NCBI GenBank assembly: GCA_013400975.1
Contig: WBMZ01012043.1
Coordinates: 54,803 to 118,802 of the forward strand
DNA length: 64,000 nucleotides
Direction of reading: 5' to 3'
Source: Atrichornis clamosus
Lineage: Eukaryota > Chordata > Aves > Passeriformes > Menuridae
The notes under the pieces are model-generated. The model made no database searches. It was not told the origin of the DNA and was given only the letters and a program-made list of their open reading frames with translations. The position numbers and the translations under genes are program-made. Each line of letters begins with the position of its first letter. Position 1 is the first letter of the stretch. This document shows, one piece after another, positions 41,901 through 54,900 of the stretch.

Positions 41901-44900
41901 ACTCAAATTATTTGGACATCTCTTTAAAGAACAACCTAGCTAACATCTTTTCTTAGCTTTTTAAATACTTTCACTATCAATCCTACAAAGTTTCTAAGGC
42001 ATCTATACATGTGGGTTTTCTGGAAAAATGGGCAAGATTATGCCTAGAACTAAGAAATAAAAAAAAAAATTTACTTAAGTTTTTTTTAATACTACTGTAT
42101 TTCCTTCAGTAAAATAACTATAGCACAAAACCCATTGCTTTTCCAGGTTGTTTTTAAGGCTCAACTAAATTACACCTGAATTGCAGGATGTTACAATCTA
42201 ATCTGATCTCAGCCTCAATTGTGTTCTGAACACATCAAAGTATTGTAACCCAATAAAGATTTTTCAAGGTAGTCATGTGAGCAGTTCAAGCACATGGCAG
42301 CACACATTCCACCTCTCCAGCATTGCTTGTTTTGTCTTATTAAGATAAGGATTTGTCTAATGCATGAGGACACTCATTCAAACAGACCTCAGTGTAGCCA
42401 GAGGTTAGTTCTCCCTACGGACAAGACCAAAGGCATTTTAACAGGAAACAACCATTTCAGTAGGAAACAGACCTCTACTGTAAAAGCCACTACCCCAGAA
42501 ACTACTGGATTCCAGCTCCTGCTACTTGCTGGGGGCTGGATTCCCTTGATCTGCTGTTCACTAACTTGGTCAAAACCCCCTGTACCTTGGAAGGAGGAGC
42601 TGCAGGTTTAGGAACCAGATTTTTGTAGACACTTGGGACAATGGTGGTGGCTTTGTTGCCATTTGCCAGGTGAGAAACAGGTGATGTAAATGCAGCTGAG
42701 AAGGCGGCGGAAGGATCCTCTTTTGAAACCTTTTTGATGACCAGCATCTTGGTAGGTTGCTTGGCACTAGGGGGGTTTTCTGTAAAAATGAAACAAGAGA
42801 TTCTGAAATACAGACTTTCAGTTTCAGAACAGCTTCAGGACACTGCTCCGGTTCCTCCCCTCTCCATCTCAAACACTACACATCTGATTCTGGGACTATC
42901 AGCTGCTCTTCTGTTTCAGTTCTGAGCAAAGATACTGGATATGGATGTCTAAGTCCAATCTTTTCTCATCCAAACACAGAAGTTCCCTTGATGCTGAAAG
43001 GAAAAACCTACAGTGACATCAGCTAACAGCCTTGTACCATTCTACAGGAATCAGAACAGATATGAGCATTTTTTTGAGCAATGATGGATCAGCTTTGTTA
43101 ATTCACTAGCATAGCAAAAGTACTTTGCATAACTTATACCTCAAAAGGCACAGTGCTTTTACAAACAAGCATAATTAATGTTTCTTAGGCCAAATAAGCA
43201 CATTTCCATTTAAAAAATATGAACAGTATGTACAGCTAAAAGCCCCATAAATGTTAATTGTCATTAGGTTTTGAGCAGAACAACCGCTACCTGACAAACA
43301 AGCAAAAAGAATACAACCCATCACTATTGCAAGAAGTGTTTTTGAGTTTCTTTTGCATTTGTACTATTTACAGTATCTAACCCAACTAGATATTAACAAA
43401 CCTGTATTTAATTGCTAGAACTGGTACCTTGTTTCACTCTTTTTTTTTTTAAAGATTCACATACCACATCAAGATCAAAAGCAAGGCTGTTCCAAGTTTA
43501 AAAAAAATCAAATAAATTCAAACTACAGAATTATGAGTTTTACTGTATTTCTAGCATGAAGATCACAAGTCAAGAACTAATGCATAGTTCACTCCAATCT
43601 GCTCTGCCCTTCAAGTGATGTCTGAGTGAAATTGTAACTGCAGCACGACAGGAAGCGAACGTAGAACAGCAACGTTACTGCCACTGGCTGTTTTTTTATG
43701 ACAAGACAAGCACAATTTCAAGCAGACAAAAAGGCCAAGAGATTAGTGAAGATTGTGGGAGGAAAACAACAAAGGACAGAAAGCAGCAAACTGTCTGCTT
43801 CACTTAAGTCTTTAAAGTATTTTTAAGTGAAAAAACCTAGCGTTTAAACACCGGTTACAACTTCCTGCTCCAGCATCAGCAGTGTACAGTGACCTTTACC
43901 TACCCCATACTCCAGAAGGTGTCCCTAAAGGTTTGTTCTGGTTGTTTAGTCTTCCAGCTTCTGGATTCAAAGATGGCTGTAAAAAGACAATGCAAATGAA
44001 TATATCATTATATCACACATTAAAAAAAAAAAAAAAATCAGTATTAACATAGCATTCTGTTTCTAGGAACCTAGAGTACAGGTACATTTCTCTGAACAGC
44101 ACCTGAAGTGGAAAAGAATGTTTTGCCACAAGACATCTAAAAAAATGCATTCTCCCTGGTTTCTACTGTATTGCCAACAGAACTATTAGAGGGTTGAAGA
44201 TAACCCCTCTAGTGTCTACCAACCAATACACACATTAAAAAATTAGGTACTTAGTCAGCAGCTCAAAAAATAAAATAGAATCCGCATCATCAGCATATTA
44301 AGAATCTAGCCTCACTTCCCAAATATTTTAATACAATAATTATGGATCAGCCCATCAAAAAAAAAAAGCAATACTAGATCTGTAATGTAAAGGAATATAT
44401 TTACTGATTTTAAAAAAAGGTACATTTAAATTTATGTCAAGCTCAGAGTCCACTTTTTAGGACAATAGTGCATGCAGACTCAGTGCTCTCTGCTGACTTA
44501 CCTGGGATTCAGTTTCAGAATTCAACTTGGTGGAACAACTACAGACATGTCCAAACTCAGAGTATAGAAAATCTAAGCATTCAATAACAAGTGTTCCTGA
44601 TTAGCCGTTCCTGTTCCCCAGTCCCAAATAACCTCAGTTCAATATACAGTCATGTTTTTCCTCTTTTTAATGAATTCTTCATATGTCAGTTACTATGGTG
44701 ACAGCACAACTCTCTAATAGTAAGCATCTGAAATAGTAGGTATTCCTGTTCTATAAAAGTTAGGAAAAAATGTCACACCATAGCATAAATTCCTGCCTCA
44801 GTCCCTAGAAATTCCTGTTTCAGTGCTTCATTTTTTAGCTGCAGCTCAGTTTTACAGCAGGGGTGCTCATGGCACAGGAGAACTTAGACTAACAGCCTGC

Positions 44901-47822
44901 TTGCAGACCTTTCAGGAAAAGTGTTGTCAGCCATGCGGGCCTGACAGCTACACACTTAACCACAGCGTACAGTTTCACCACTATGGCAAAGACAATACAG
45001 GAGTTACTAAACAAAGCTTGCTGATAGCCAGCATGTGGTACTATCATTTTAAAAATGAGGGAAGTAATTACAGAAGAAACAGCCATGTAGTTGGGGAAGC
45101 ACTCGTCAAGGCACTGAAGAAGAGAATGAAGTACATGGAAGAAAGATTTAGACCAAGATAGGCAACAACAGATTGCATGGTTGCAATTGTTGCAATACTT
45201 CTATATTTCAACAGGCTTCTGACAGTCAAAAGAACAGGCTTACAGAAATCCTGAATTACAGAATTCTTGAGAAATCAGGTAACAGAAATCCACGCACAAG
45301 CTTTATCCCTGCTCTCCAGCTGTTAACTACCCTGTGATGCAGGCTCCCGCTCCAAGCAGAAGCAGCTGAATAAGAGCATGCAATCACTTCCCAGGCACTT
45401 CACTGAAAAAACCCCAGCAGCTTAAATCAAACTGCCTCCTGTGGCAACTTAAATGCAGGCTCTGGATTTTGGCCTGAAGCAGCTGTGGGCATTCATATAC
45501 TTCACTCCAACTCCTAACTTCCTGAACAGAAGCAGTGCCATCAAACTGCCACAACAATTTCAGCTGTAAACAGCCTTCCAGAGACAAATGCTGAATAAGA
45601 CAGCAAAAAGCTCACGATGACGATACACAAGTGTGCACAGTATCACCAGAACCTCACATTATGGGAGGCAGCAGTGGCTTCAGCATTGAAGACAGAGTAA
45701 TTGCATTAGGTGAAGTGAGAGAGTTACCAGAACCTTACAGATGATATTGTCCTCATTATACTGGTCAAGAAGAGCCTAGAGACAGCAAGAAATGGATGCA
45801 AGAAGAAAAGCTCATGGTCTGAAAATAAAATTCTCTTCAGGGGTCAGAAGAAACAGAATTCAATTGAAAGAGAAAGCAACAAAGGTGCACATCTCTCAAA
45901 GCATTAGCAACAAGGAAGGCACATGGTAAGGATGAAAGCTGTAAGTCCAAGTACTATTTGATAAAGTTTGAAAAACTAAAGATATTCCAGTAAAAATAGA
46001 GCCAAGATATAAGAGACTGTCATACCCATAACACCACATGAATCGAAATGCTGAATAAAAAGAAAGTTGGTGAGCTGGAGATACTGATAGAAGAAGTGGT
46101 TCACGAAACCCTGATCCACAGGTGGGGGAGCGGGGGAGAGGGGGAAGAAAACATCTCTGATAACAAAATACCGGAAGATTCAAGGCAGACAGTTGCAAAT
46201 GTCTGAGCATATCATGAACAAGCTTGGGAAGGTTATCACAAACACCAAGATGTATCAGAGTGCAGGAGACAGGAAGACTGAAGCAGGCAGCCTGAAGATA
46301 AGCTGAAGATGTACTTTTAGGAACAAAAAAAAAGGCTTTGTAAGCAAAGCCACAAAGTCAATACAACTACTCTTCCTCTGTCACCTTATGGATTTTGCAG
46401 AAGACCTGGCTTGTATGTTATAAATGCCTTCAGTTCACACTAACCATTTGGCAAAATAAAGGTGCCAAAACCCATCATCCAATGGGTCATCCAGTCCTGA
46501 GGACTCTGGGTACCAATCAGCATCCCATCAGCACCAGAGTAGTTTTGCTAAATTTGTTCCGATCTCAAACATGAGATGGAATGCAACTCTAGATCCTCAC
46601 CAGCTATCAATGCTAATAAAAATGAGATCTGAAAAGCCACTTCTCACACCTGTCACTTCTACTGAGAAGCTACACACTTACAAAGTCTTCTTCCTCAAAC
46701 TGCAAATGCTCTTTATCTTCCTTCTTCTCTTCCCTGGATTCAACAGGAAGCTTTTCTTGAAAGGCGGAACTTTTCCGAGAATGGAAGTTGCCATTCCAGT
46801 GGCGATGAACTCCAGTTCCTCCTCCTCCACGCTGGCTCACACCATCATGGCCCCGTGAGGGACCATGCCAGCCAGGCTGACTGCCAGAAAGCCCAACATG
46901 AGCTCCTTTAGAAACACCAGAATCTACAGAATCATGGCGGAGAAGGGATGGCTGATGCCAGCAGTCTAAACAAAAGGAGATAAGGATGCAAATTAAAAAA
47001 AAAAATCAACACAGTATGCAGAATACAGGAAATATCAGGTTGTTTTTCCTGTTTTTCAGTCAGTGTTCACTTAGTAACTACTTAGCTGAACTTATTAAGT
47101 ACTGTGTGATTAGAAGTACTCTGTGATTATATCAGAAAACAAACCAAGCCGCACAAAGCACATACAGGTACCATGAAAAACCCCTTAAGGCCTGAGCACA
47201 TGGCATGGGAGAAGAGAGTAGTACAACTTCCTCACAGGGCGTTTTGAAAAGGTACAGTTTAGGAAAATGTTTATATTCTGCAGAATTCTTCATTGTGTAG
47301 AATATTTAAAAATGTTTGTTCTCAGGCTGCATTCTGATCCTTCTTACCTCCTGCAGTTCGGAGGGGCCCATTATTGAAAAATCCATCGGAAGAGTTGTGT
47401 CTCCTGCGGCTCACGCCAAAGCGGCCCTCTCCCCGTGGAAGATGCTCTCCATGTTTCTCAAAGGTGGCTGCAGAGGACTGTGGAAAGTAAAAAGCCATGT
47501 AATGAAGCATTCATTCAGAGCCTGTCAGTCCAGCAGTGACATTTTGCTAATTGAAAAAAACACTAAAAAAACCCGATACTCCTCTAGGAGTTTTCAATAC
47601 AGCATCCATATCTGCACTGATTAGCCAACAACATCAACGAGCACGGATGTAATCAGGATGGCACACAAATCCACGTATCTCACACAGAATCAGAGAGAAC
47701 CTAACACACTAATCTTACCCGTGGTCATAGCTGTGAAAGAAGGTGATCTGTATTACTGTTACCTTGGTTGACTGCGGTGTTGAGAAGTTAAGCCAGGCAG
47801 GAACAAAGTCATGCTGCGCCAT
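32761..47822 (-). CDS. GPBP1L1: GPBP1L1, GC-rich promoter binding protein 1-like 1 (vasculin family)
   Basis: A nuclear vasculin-family protein, inferred to regulate transcription at GC-rich promoters. Ten minus-strand exons join in frame to 471 residues (human 474): 47822-47763, 47477-47348, 46965-46682, 43976-43904, 42779-42586, 38702-38562, 35117-34959, 34230-34106, 33248-33146 and 32907-32761. The start MAQHDFVPAWLNFSTPQS is conserved. Order: an Arg/Ser/Asn-rich segment (GRFGVSRRRHNSSDGFFNNG, about 34-55); a His/Gly/Ser-rich stretch; QFEEEDFPSLNPE across residue 158; MLVIKKVSKEDP; the basic LTKLMRRTTDKKSEFLKALK; GWQEYPENDENYLPLTEDEL (about 395-414); and an acidic Ser tail DSDTETSSSETSDDDA. 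No stop or frame break. The tail lacks the final Trp-Lys I recall from human. Confidence 0.96.
33146..33248 (-). CDS. GPBP1L1: GPBP1L1 exon 9, residues 389-423
   Basis: Encodes LLKEMGWQEYPENDENYLPL then TEDELKEFQIKSEQ. The first Arg codon is shared with exon 8. Among the best conserved blocks of the family. Confidence 0.95.
34106..34230 (-). CDS. GPBP1L1: GPBP1L1 exon 8, residues 348-389
   Basis: Encodes MESNSTPEPKENWEENCHQN then GLSLPLPEEGENLSHSLEAE H. The acceptor is TTCTTTAG and the donor AG|GTGAGT. Confidence 0.95.
34959..35117 (-). CDS. GPBP1L1: GPBP1L1 exon 7, residues 295-347
   Basis: Encodes SPSSTTPPIEICSSRLTKLM, then RRTTDKKSEFLKALKDDRNG and ECDKLDD. A positively charged conserved block. 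The opposite strand is open for 234 codons across and beyond it, which I treat as chance. Confidence 0.95.
35118..38561 (-). other. GPBP1L1 intron 6
   Basis: A 3.4-kb AT-rich intron. Nothing recognised. Confidence 0.65.
38562..38702 (-). CDS. GPBP1L1: GPBP1L1 exon 6, residues 248-294
   Basis: Encodes PSPWKANRSEHKPGSLSSTR, then DSAFTSPVSVTKPAVLASGS and PKE. The acceptor is AATACAG and the donor GAG|GTAAGG. Confidence 0.94.
38703..42585 (-). other. GPBP1L1 intron 5
   Basis: A 3.9-kb AT-rich intron. Its only striking element is the long hairpin at 41010-41099, listed separately. Confidence 0.65.
41010..41099. repeat. Long near-perfect hairpin (41-bp arms, 8-nt loop)
   Basis: Left arm 41010-41050 (TAGAAGCAGCTACAACAAAT onward) pairs with right arm 41059-41099 (ending TTGTTGTAGCTGCTTCTA) around the loop GTTGCTCC. 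38 of 41 positions are Watson-Crick; the three exceptions all fall within 41038-41043. Both ends stop at TA. A fragment of the arm (GCAGCTACA) recurs at 41103-41111. It could be a microRNA-type precursor on either strand, or a minimal palindromic MITE with TA target sites. I do not recognise the sequence as a named family. Confidence 0.85.
42586..42779 (-). CDS. GPBP1L1: GPBP1L1 exon 5, residues 183-247
   Basis: Encodes NPPSAKQPTKMLVIKKVSKE, then DPSAAFSAAFTSPVSHLANG and SVYKNLVPKPAAPPSK. The first codon (Glu) is split with exon 4. Confidence 0.95.
43904..43976 (-). CDS. GPBP1L1: GPBP1L1 exon 4, residues 159-183
   Basis: A 73-nt exon encoding PSLNPEAGRLNNQNKPLGTP then SGVW, ending G|GTAGGT in phase 1. 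Confidence 0.94.
43977..46681 (-). other. GPBP1L1 intron 3
   Basis: 2.7 kb. The part from about 45600 to 46330 is purine-rich with many AGAAG/AAGAA runs on the + strand and may be an old unidentified insertion. No gene recognised. Confidence 0.5.
46682..46965 (-). CDS. GPBP1L1: GPBP1L1 exon 3, residues 64-158
   Basis: Encodes DCWHQPSLLRHDSVDSGVSK, then RGHDGVSQRGGGGTGVHRHW and EEKKEDKEHLQFEEEDF. The 284-nt exon is the largest in the gene. Confidence 0.95.
47348..47477 (-). CDS. GPBP1L1: GPBP1L1 exon 2, residues 21-64
   Basis: Encodes SSAATFEKHGEHLPRGEGRF then GVSRRRHNSSDGFFNNGPLR TAG. Identical in most positions to the human protein. Confidence 0.96.
47763..47822 (-). CDS. GPBP1L1: GPBP1L1 exon 1 (coding part), residues 1-20
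   Basis: Encodes MAQHDFVPAWLNFSTPQSTK, ending AAG|GTAACA. The exon itself should begin at 47877 after the acceptor TTTACAG, leaving 55 nt of 5' UTR that includes a short upstream reading frame. Confidence 0.95.
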
Positions 47823-47841
47823 TTAGGTCCAGTGTCTCCCT

Positions 47842-47868
47842 TCAATAAAATGAGGCATCAAACCTCAT
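47842..47868 (-). other. Upstream reading frame in the GPBP1L1 leader
   Basis: In the 5' UTR part of the start exon, a well-placed ATG (GCCATGA) opens MRFDASFY and stops 19 nt before the main ATG. Likely to modulate main-frame translation if included in the transcript. Confidence 0.5.
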
Positions 47869-48731
47869 GGCCAGGATCTGTAAATGAAAAGAACATTATT
47901 GAAACTGAAGTAATAATACAATTTATCTCACAAAGTTTCACCTATACAAATAGGAAGGAAAAAATGCTGCAGTTTTTTGTATTATACTTGAGCTTTTTTT
48001 CTCTTATGCTGACTTTTTTCCTCTGACCAAAACAGGTAGGAACTTCAACTTCCAGTTACTTCCTGTTTACAATTAACACACCCATGAAGTTCATGATAGA
48101 ATGGGTGTGGAGGTGGAAAGAAAACACAACAATTGGCATAGAAAAGCTATACAACACAAAGACTGTAAAATCAAGACATGACAGAATTTGGGGTACAATT
48201 CTTCCCTGCTCATTGTCTCACAGTATACAAAGGGGTGATCACTGCCTGTTTTATTCCAGAGGCTGTAAATCATATATGTCCAAACTGATGATGTAAAGAG
48301 ATGTTCAAAGCAGATCAGACAGCTGAAAGGCAATCATATGCCAGCTCCTGCACTCCCAAACTGTATCCAGATCCACCAGCTCCCATGCACTAGGGAATAT
48401 CCTATGCTGACATAGCTTTCATAGGCAAGAAAACAAATGATGAGGAACCGGACACAAGCTGGTCAAAGTGTCTTAATGTAAGTTCAACTGAAGGCCCACT
48501 GAGGCATCTCCCTGACAAATCCTAAATCAAATTGTTCTTTCCAACATATTGTAGCGATTTTTACTGCTCGAAATGATGAACATTTCACTATTGCTCTGTA
48601 TAACTGACTTCCACCTTTTTTTTTCTGGAAGGTTCTCCAATTTACCATTTTGCTTTATTTTTCAACTTTAATTGATCTACAAACAAGACAACACTGTATA
48701 AACAAAGAAATAAGTAGAGATGATCACTTAC

Positions 48732-48930
48732 CCTGAGTTTGGCCTCTGCAGTCCAATGTCCTCAGTTTGTGTGCTTCAGTGACCTCTGGGTTCCTTCCCT
48801 CTCCAGTATTCTGGAAGGCCAGCCTTGAGGCAATAGTGCGACTCGAAGCAGAGCACGAGAGGCCGCACTTCGTGCCAACTGTGCCCTTCACCCCCTCAGC
48901 TGCTCATTTTACCCTCTCTTTGCACTCTCA
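48732..48930 (-). other. GPBP1L1: Possible noncoding 5' UTR exon of GPBP1L1
   Basis: Between a strong T-rich acceptor (TCTTTTTTTTGTAG) and the excellent donor CAGG|GTAAGT, 199 nt. It lies upstream of the start exon in transcript order. No protein similarity, so a leader exon is the best reading. Confidence 0.35.
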
Positions 48931-51900
48931 CTACAAAAAAAAGATACCTAAGAAGGTAATTTATATTTTAAAAAGCCACGTCCACGTTCACCTCATTAAA
49001 TTTCCTCTGGTCGTGGTAGTATAGAAGTCAGCCTTTACATTACAAAAAGGTTTGTCAAGTCTGCATGACAACATTCAGAGCAACATCATGGTTAATACTC
49101 AACACATACACTCAAGGCTGCTGGACAGTTCATGATCTGCAACAGATCAACCTAAATACTCTAGAGAAAAGATGTTACATAAAATTGTTTGCCCTAAATG
49201 CTGAGATCTAAACAAGAAGCATCTGCCCAAGTGCTCAAAATATAAATTTCATTTTTACCACATACATCTGCTTAAAAAAGGTAGAATATTTTAAAAAATG
49301 GATGTTAGGATATACTCTGGTTTTCACGTAACTTGGCTAATGCTCCACGGAGCTAAGCACTACTTGATATAAAGCTCAGAAGCAGGCACAAATGTTCTCC
49401 CTGTTTTTCACCATTTACATGCTGAAACACAGGTCACATGAACAAAAAAAGCCAGGTCCAAAAATAATCTCTTCTACTCTATTTTTTGTAGACTGGGTGC
49501 TGCTTTTAAAGGGACACAATTATTCCACAAGAGCTCCTTGTTCTACAGCAGAAAATCCACTTCTGGGTCGTAGTCCTCTTCCATCAAAGAGGTGAGACAG
49601 GAACTGTAGTCACTGTAAAAAACCAAACAAAACTCCATCAATACAAGTGGCATAAACATGACAAAGTATGACAAAAGAGAAGAATAGAAAGGGAAATTGA
49701 GCAACTATAGTGCAAGTGCCAAAAGCTACTTGATCTCTGATCAAAACAAAACCTGAAATAATCTAACTTTTTAAAAGTACCTGAAAAGGGCATTTTTACT
49801 TTTAAATGATCACTTCCCAGATTTAGTACACAAAAGGGCAACAAAAACAAGATGAATCAGAATAAAGGGAAGAGTGGGGAAACTGCATGCAGCTGATGAA
49901 AGCAATTCCACACTTCATAGCAATTTTAAAACCTGCTGCTAAAATAATGAGATTCTGGGCCAGGTAGGCCTGGCCGTTCCACATGCCTCCTCTCTACGTG
50001 CCCACATCATTCCTCACCTGCTCCAACAGAGTCAGACTCCCCTCTGAAGAGGATGATGATAGTAATACAACCAGTATTCCATTAACTTCTCCATGGAAAA
50101 TGCCACCACCACCAAAACTCAAGTTATTCTGCTATGACCTCTTTTTCCTTGAACCATCTTACTTGACCAGAAGCAAATAGATAGTTTATTGCTCCTGAAA
50201 CATCTGAAAAGTTTTATTACTGTTTTGATGCCATCAGCTGTTTCTTAGGATCACTTTAGGTGTGCCTTATTATGTCTTTATATCTGCCTTATCAGAGTTG
50301 GTTTTCTTTGTTTGGACATGGTTCCATTCTTTTGATCAGTTTTGGTTTTCATTGTGTATGTTATGCAATTCTTTACTCTAAGCATGTGGATTAAAAAAAA
50401 ATTTTTTTTAAAGATGATTTTGATCAAGGCTCAAAATAAACACACTGGGAATAGCGAAAGAATCAACACCTTTCATCTCCTGGGTCATCCCTTTAATAAA
50501 CCCTTCATTTTCATGGTTTTTTTTCTTTCTGGAACCAGATGTTATTGTTTTGTAGAAGAGTTTGGAAAGATGGAAACACTTTTGCACCTAAGCTCTGAGC
50601 CATCATCGCATTTCTGGAGACAAAGTAAGAACAAGCAGCCTCACAACCCATAGGAACTACCACACAAGATGAGGAAAAACCAGAGTGGTCATGGCCACAT
50701 ACAATAGTGACCCGGGAACTTAGAATCCTACCCCTGTACTACAAGCTACTGAGCATCACACATTGCAAACAACTGAAATGGTAATCTATACAGACATGTT
50801 TTTGAGTTAAAGGGTAGTTTTTCAGTGTGCACAATGGATGTAATGGAATATCTGCTGCAGACAGAACAGATTTCCCATCATGCTGAACTCACTACAGGTA
50901 CAGAACTCCTTCAGATGTGATGTTCTGAGTCTACTACTTTCAGCAGTAAGTAGAAGATAAAACAGGGACAAAGTCAATGTAGTTGACCGTATTTAAACAA
51001 GATTCATTACCTTCTGAATAAATATGCTTTTCAGAACAAACTGTATAGCAATTAAGTCATGTCAAACTATTGACAAAAGTCATAAAATTTAAGAAGGTGA
51101 TATAAGGAACCTTGAGAACAGTTCACAGCAATGTGAAAAATGGACCTCAATAGAGCAAAGCCCACAGGGAACTATTCTCTGGATTTAAATATCCAGAGTA
51201 GTATTCTGGATAGTATTCTGTATCTAAATAAATGAACACCACAGAATTAAGAGTTTTGAAGTAAGAACTAGGTCTGAGTACACGACAAAAATAAAAACAC
51301 CACAGAAGTACAATACTCAGGTTTCATTTACAAAAAAGGTTCCTAGTACCTTTGGAGAAGGCAAGGGAAAAGGACATCAACAGTTGTGTTGGTGCAAGGC
51401 TACCTGTTATATTTCAGCACAATCAAATGCAAGGTGAAACATTTTATGAAACTTCAACCACCAATTTGTAGGTGATCTTGCTGAAGACTCAGGTCTCCTA
51501 ACCTACTATTTTGATATCATTGTTAGTATGAGTGACCAGGGCAGTTCATTAAGCAGTGTCTAACATGCATGTAAACAATCTAGCACAACTCCCAGCCTTG
51601 ACTCCATAATTCAGTAGGCACATACACAGCTCTTCAGTCATCGCCTTCCTGGGCATGTACCAGCACAAAAAGAACAAGGGATGCAACATTCAAATGCAAT
51701 CCTTTTTGCTAAAGCAAGAACCTTGTTAGATAAATGCTGTAAATCAAACTAGCACTGAAACCCTTCGGTCTTGAGGATTAGCCCATGCGCTGGGTTCTCC
51801 AGACCCCTCTCACACACTGAATCTCGTCCAACGCGGGCAACACACCTGAGACCACTTCCACAACCTACCACACTACTGACAACAGGAACATCACAAAATC

Positions 51901-54900
51901 GTAACGGGCAAGACCCAGAGTCTCTCAATTACCCTGATAGCAACCTATAATAAATTCTTGAGAAAAAAAAGTGCAAAACCAAGAGCAAACAGCATCAGGA
52001 CACAATATCTCAGGATACTTTCTCAGAATTTTAAGCCAGAGTCTGTATTACAGTTTACTACCAGTCAGAACTTCCATGCAAATCTGCTCAGTTGCTTTGT
52101 TTTTAGACACATTTAGGCACATCTTTGCCTCCCTAAAGTGGGCAGAGTTTACTTGTGCTTTGTATAGAAGTCAACATGTGGCTATAAAAAACGTCAGCCT
52201 CAATTCAATTCAATATTTTCTTGTGCTACCAAAGTGCCCAACCACATGCTATTCAGTTTTTCATGTTACTCATGATTTTACACAAGACAGATGGACTCAA
52301 AGTCATCCCTCTTCCAAACTCAGGATATTCATGGAAGCCTTCTGAACACCTCTAATCATCCTTACCAGCCTTTATCATATCCTTTAGAAATAACATCACC
52401 GAAACGGCATCAAGTGTTCAAGATTTGGGAGCATGACCCATTTATACAGTGGCACAACTGTGCATTTGAAAAACTTTCTTCCTAATATCTAACATAGTTT
52501 CTTTTATTTCTTTTCCTATTACCACACAGAACTGAAATGACCTTTGCCAACTACTCAGTTCTTCTCTTACTGCATTTACAGTTCAATCAAACTGATCTCT
52601 ACTTCACTGTGGAAAACATGAGGACAAAGATCATCAGTAGCCACTCCCAATTCCAGAAAAAAAGCAAACGAAAGTGCTTGTCAATGCAAATTTAATTAAT
52701 TCTCACTCTCCTTTTAAATGAATTCAAATTTGAATTATTTCTGGTAATACAGATCAGAAAAAGAGAAAATAATAATAATATCACTAAATGAAATGTTCTC
52801 TAAAGGCATACCTCCTTTCAGAACAATGAAATCTGCATTTATGAGCTTTGATGTAGGAAGAAAAAGGTTGTCTGTCAACTACCCCAAGATATTCTTTCAC
52901 TGATCAAAATGAATAAGTCTTTGGCAAATAATCCAAGTACAAAAAAAAAAAATTAAACTATTAGCACTTGGGTTCCACTTGTTAACAGTTCTAATTAACC
53001 TTTAAAAATAATTTATATTATCGTTTTTTACATGTAACATTAAAAATGTCTTAAATGTTACTTCATAGCAACCTCTTTTCATAAGTTTTTGTTGTTACAA
53101 AAGTATTTTTTTTCCCTTGGTAAGTGCTTAAGTTTCACAACTAAATATCCTTCAATGTGTCATTTTATATGCAAGTAGAAGTGGTATTTATCACTAAGTA
53201 AAACAAAATTGTCAGGTGCTCTTTTATATTACCAGATTTTATTGTATATTTGTCTAAACAAATACTAAAAACTGGCATGAAAACACAAGGAACATACAAG
53301 CATATTCAATTTAAAGAGACACAGACCACAGTAAAGAAACATCTGTAGTCTGAGACAAATCTCCATTCTCCAATACCCCTTCCATAAAGTTCTTGCTCTA
53401 CGTCAGTTGAATGGAGTTGCCTGGTTGTTTTCAGCCTTCTGTTAATTTTCATTTTTACTCCTAACATAGACTAGATCAGAGGTAATCTCTAAATCAGAGC
53501 TTCTAAAGCTTTGATTCTCAAGCCAAGCTTTTCAGATACACCTGACAGTGGGAACCAAGGAGGTGTTCAGTATGTAGAGACCTACATTGACCAGAACACC
53601 ATCCTAGACAAGCTAATCAGAGCCACTGAGCTATGAAATTACTCACTGGAAACGGATCAAGATATTTCAGAAGTCCTATGAAAGAGTATAGATGAGCCTT
53701 ACCAGCAGTGCATTTTTCCTATTACTTCCTCTTCTATCTCCTGCCTTGACCTACAAGGCTCTAAAAAGCCAAAGATTGTGCAATGGGAAGTACAATCCAC
53801 CCTGAGTTACAAGATCACCTGCTGTGCCATGACGTGTTGTTCCAGCACAACACCACCTTGGGAATACCTGGAACTAGGGCTTCCACCCTTTGTTCACATT
53901 GCATACTGCAGTGCACATTTCTGAAACGGACACATTTTACTGGGTGCTTTTTCTGCTTCATTCTACCCTGCCATCTACCATGAATCCTATTAATTGCAGC
54001 CTCTAATTCAATTTCTCCTCTCCTGCAACAGCAAATCACAAAGATGTGGAGCTTCTAGTGGAAAACCAGCATAAAAGTAAACTTTTACCCTTCATTACAC
54101 TTTTATCAATTCAGTTAATAGCAGCTGTAAAAGGTCACAAGGACAACACCTGTCTATCCCTGCCACAATTTCAGTTCACTGCATTACTATCTATTACTCT
54201 AAATAGAACGTGTTTACTTTAAAAAAGTAAAGATTTGTCTTTCTAACAAGCCAAGTCAACTGGGATTTCAGTAATATTCCTAAAGATCAGATGTCAGCTG
54301 GGTTGCAAAAGCATTCAGAAAAATTAGTGAACAATTTAATGGACGCAGAAGGCAGAACAGAATTTACTTCTCTCATCAGTTTTCTTTCTGTGAAGCTCTT
54401 TTAAAGTTATTTAATCAAGTAGATATGCCCAAACACTCAAAACAGACCATTTTCCACTTAACTACTCTTCAGAGTAGTGTTGCTGAATAGGTACATGCTA
54501 TTTTATGGTAAGGAATGAATACAATATGCATTCACTAAAATATCTATTTCTAACAACCTCCAGTTCACCTAGTGCATTCACAGAAACATGCCAGGAGCCA
54601 CAGCCTGGAGTCTAAACCAGGAAGAGTCAAAAGCATGCTACTCACCTCCTTAAGGATATCAAAATGCCTCACATGACATTTCACTATCTTTGTTCACCCA
54701 AACAAACAGAACATGGCTTGGTCTTACTAACATAAACACTTTATTGATAAAGACATTAAGATCATCATATTTGGGCACACAGCCTTAAAGACTATGTAGT
54801 TACAGCCACCTTGCCATGGGCAGAGGCACCTTCCACTTGACTTAGTCGCTCACTTCCAGCAATGGGGCATCTACAACTTTTCTGGGGAATCTGTGCCAGT

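Noticed and set aside
44823..45161. 112-codon open frame in GPBP1L1 intron 3
   Set aside because: No recognisable domain, AT-rich intronic setting and no splice or promoter support.
52721..52736. 16-base perfect palindrome AATTCAAATTTGAATT
   Set aside because: Short AT palindromes arise readily in AT-rich DNA; no flanking structure.
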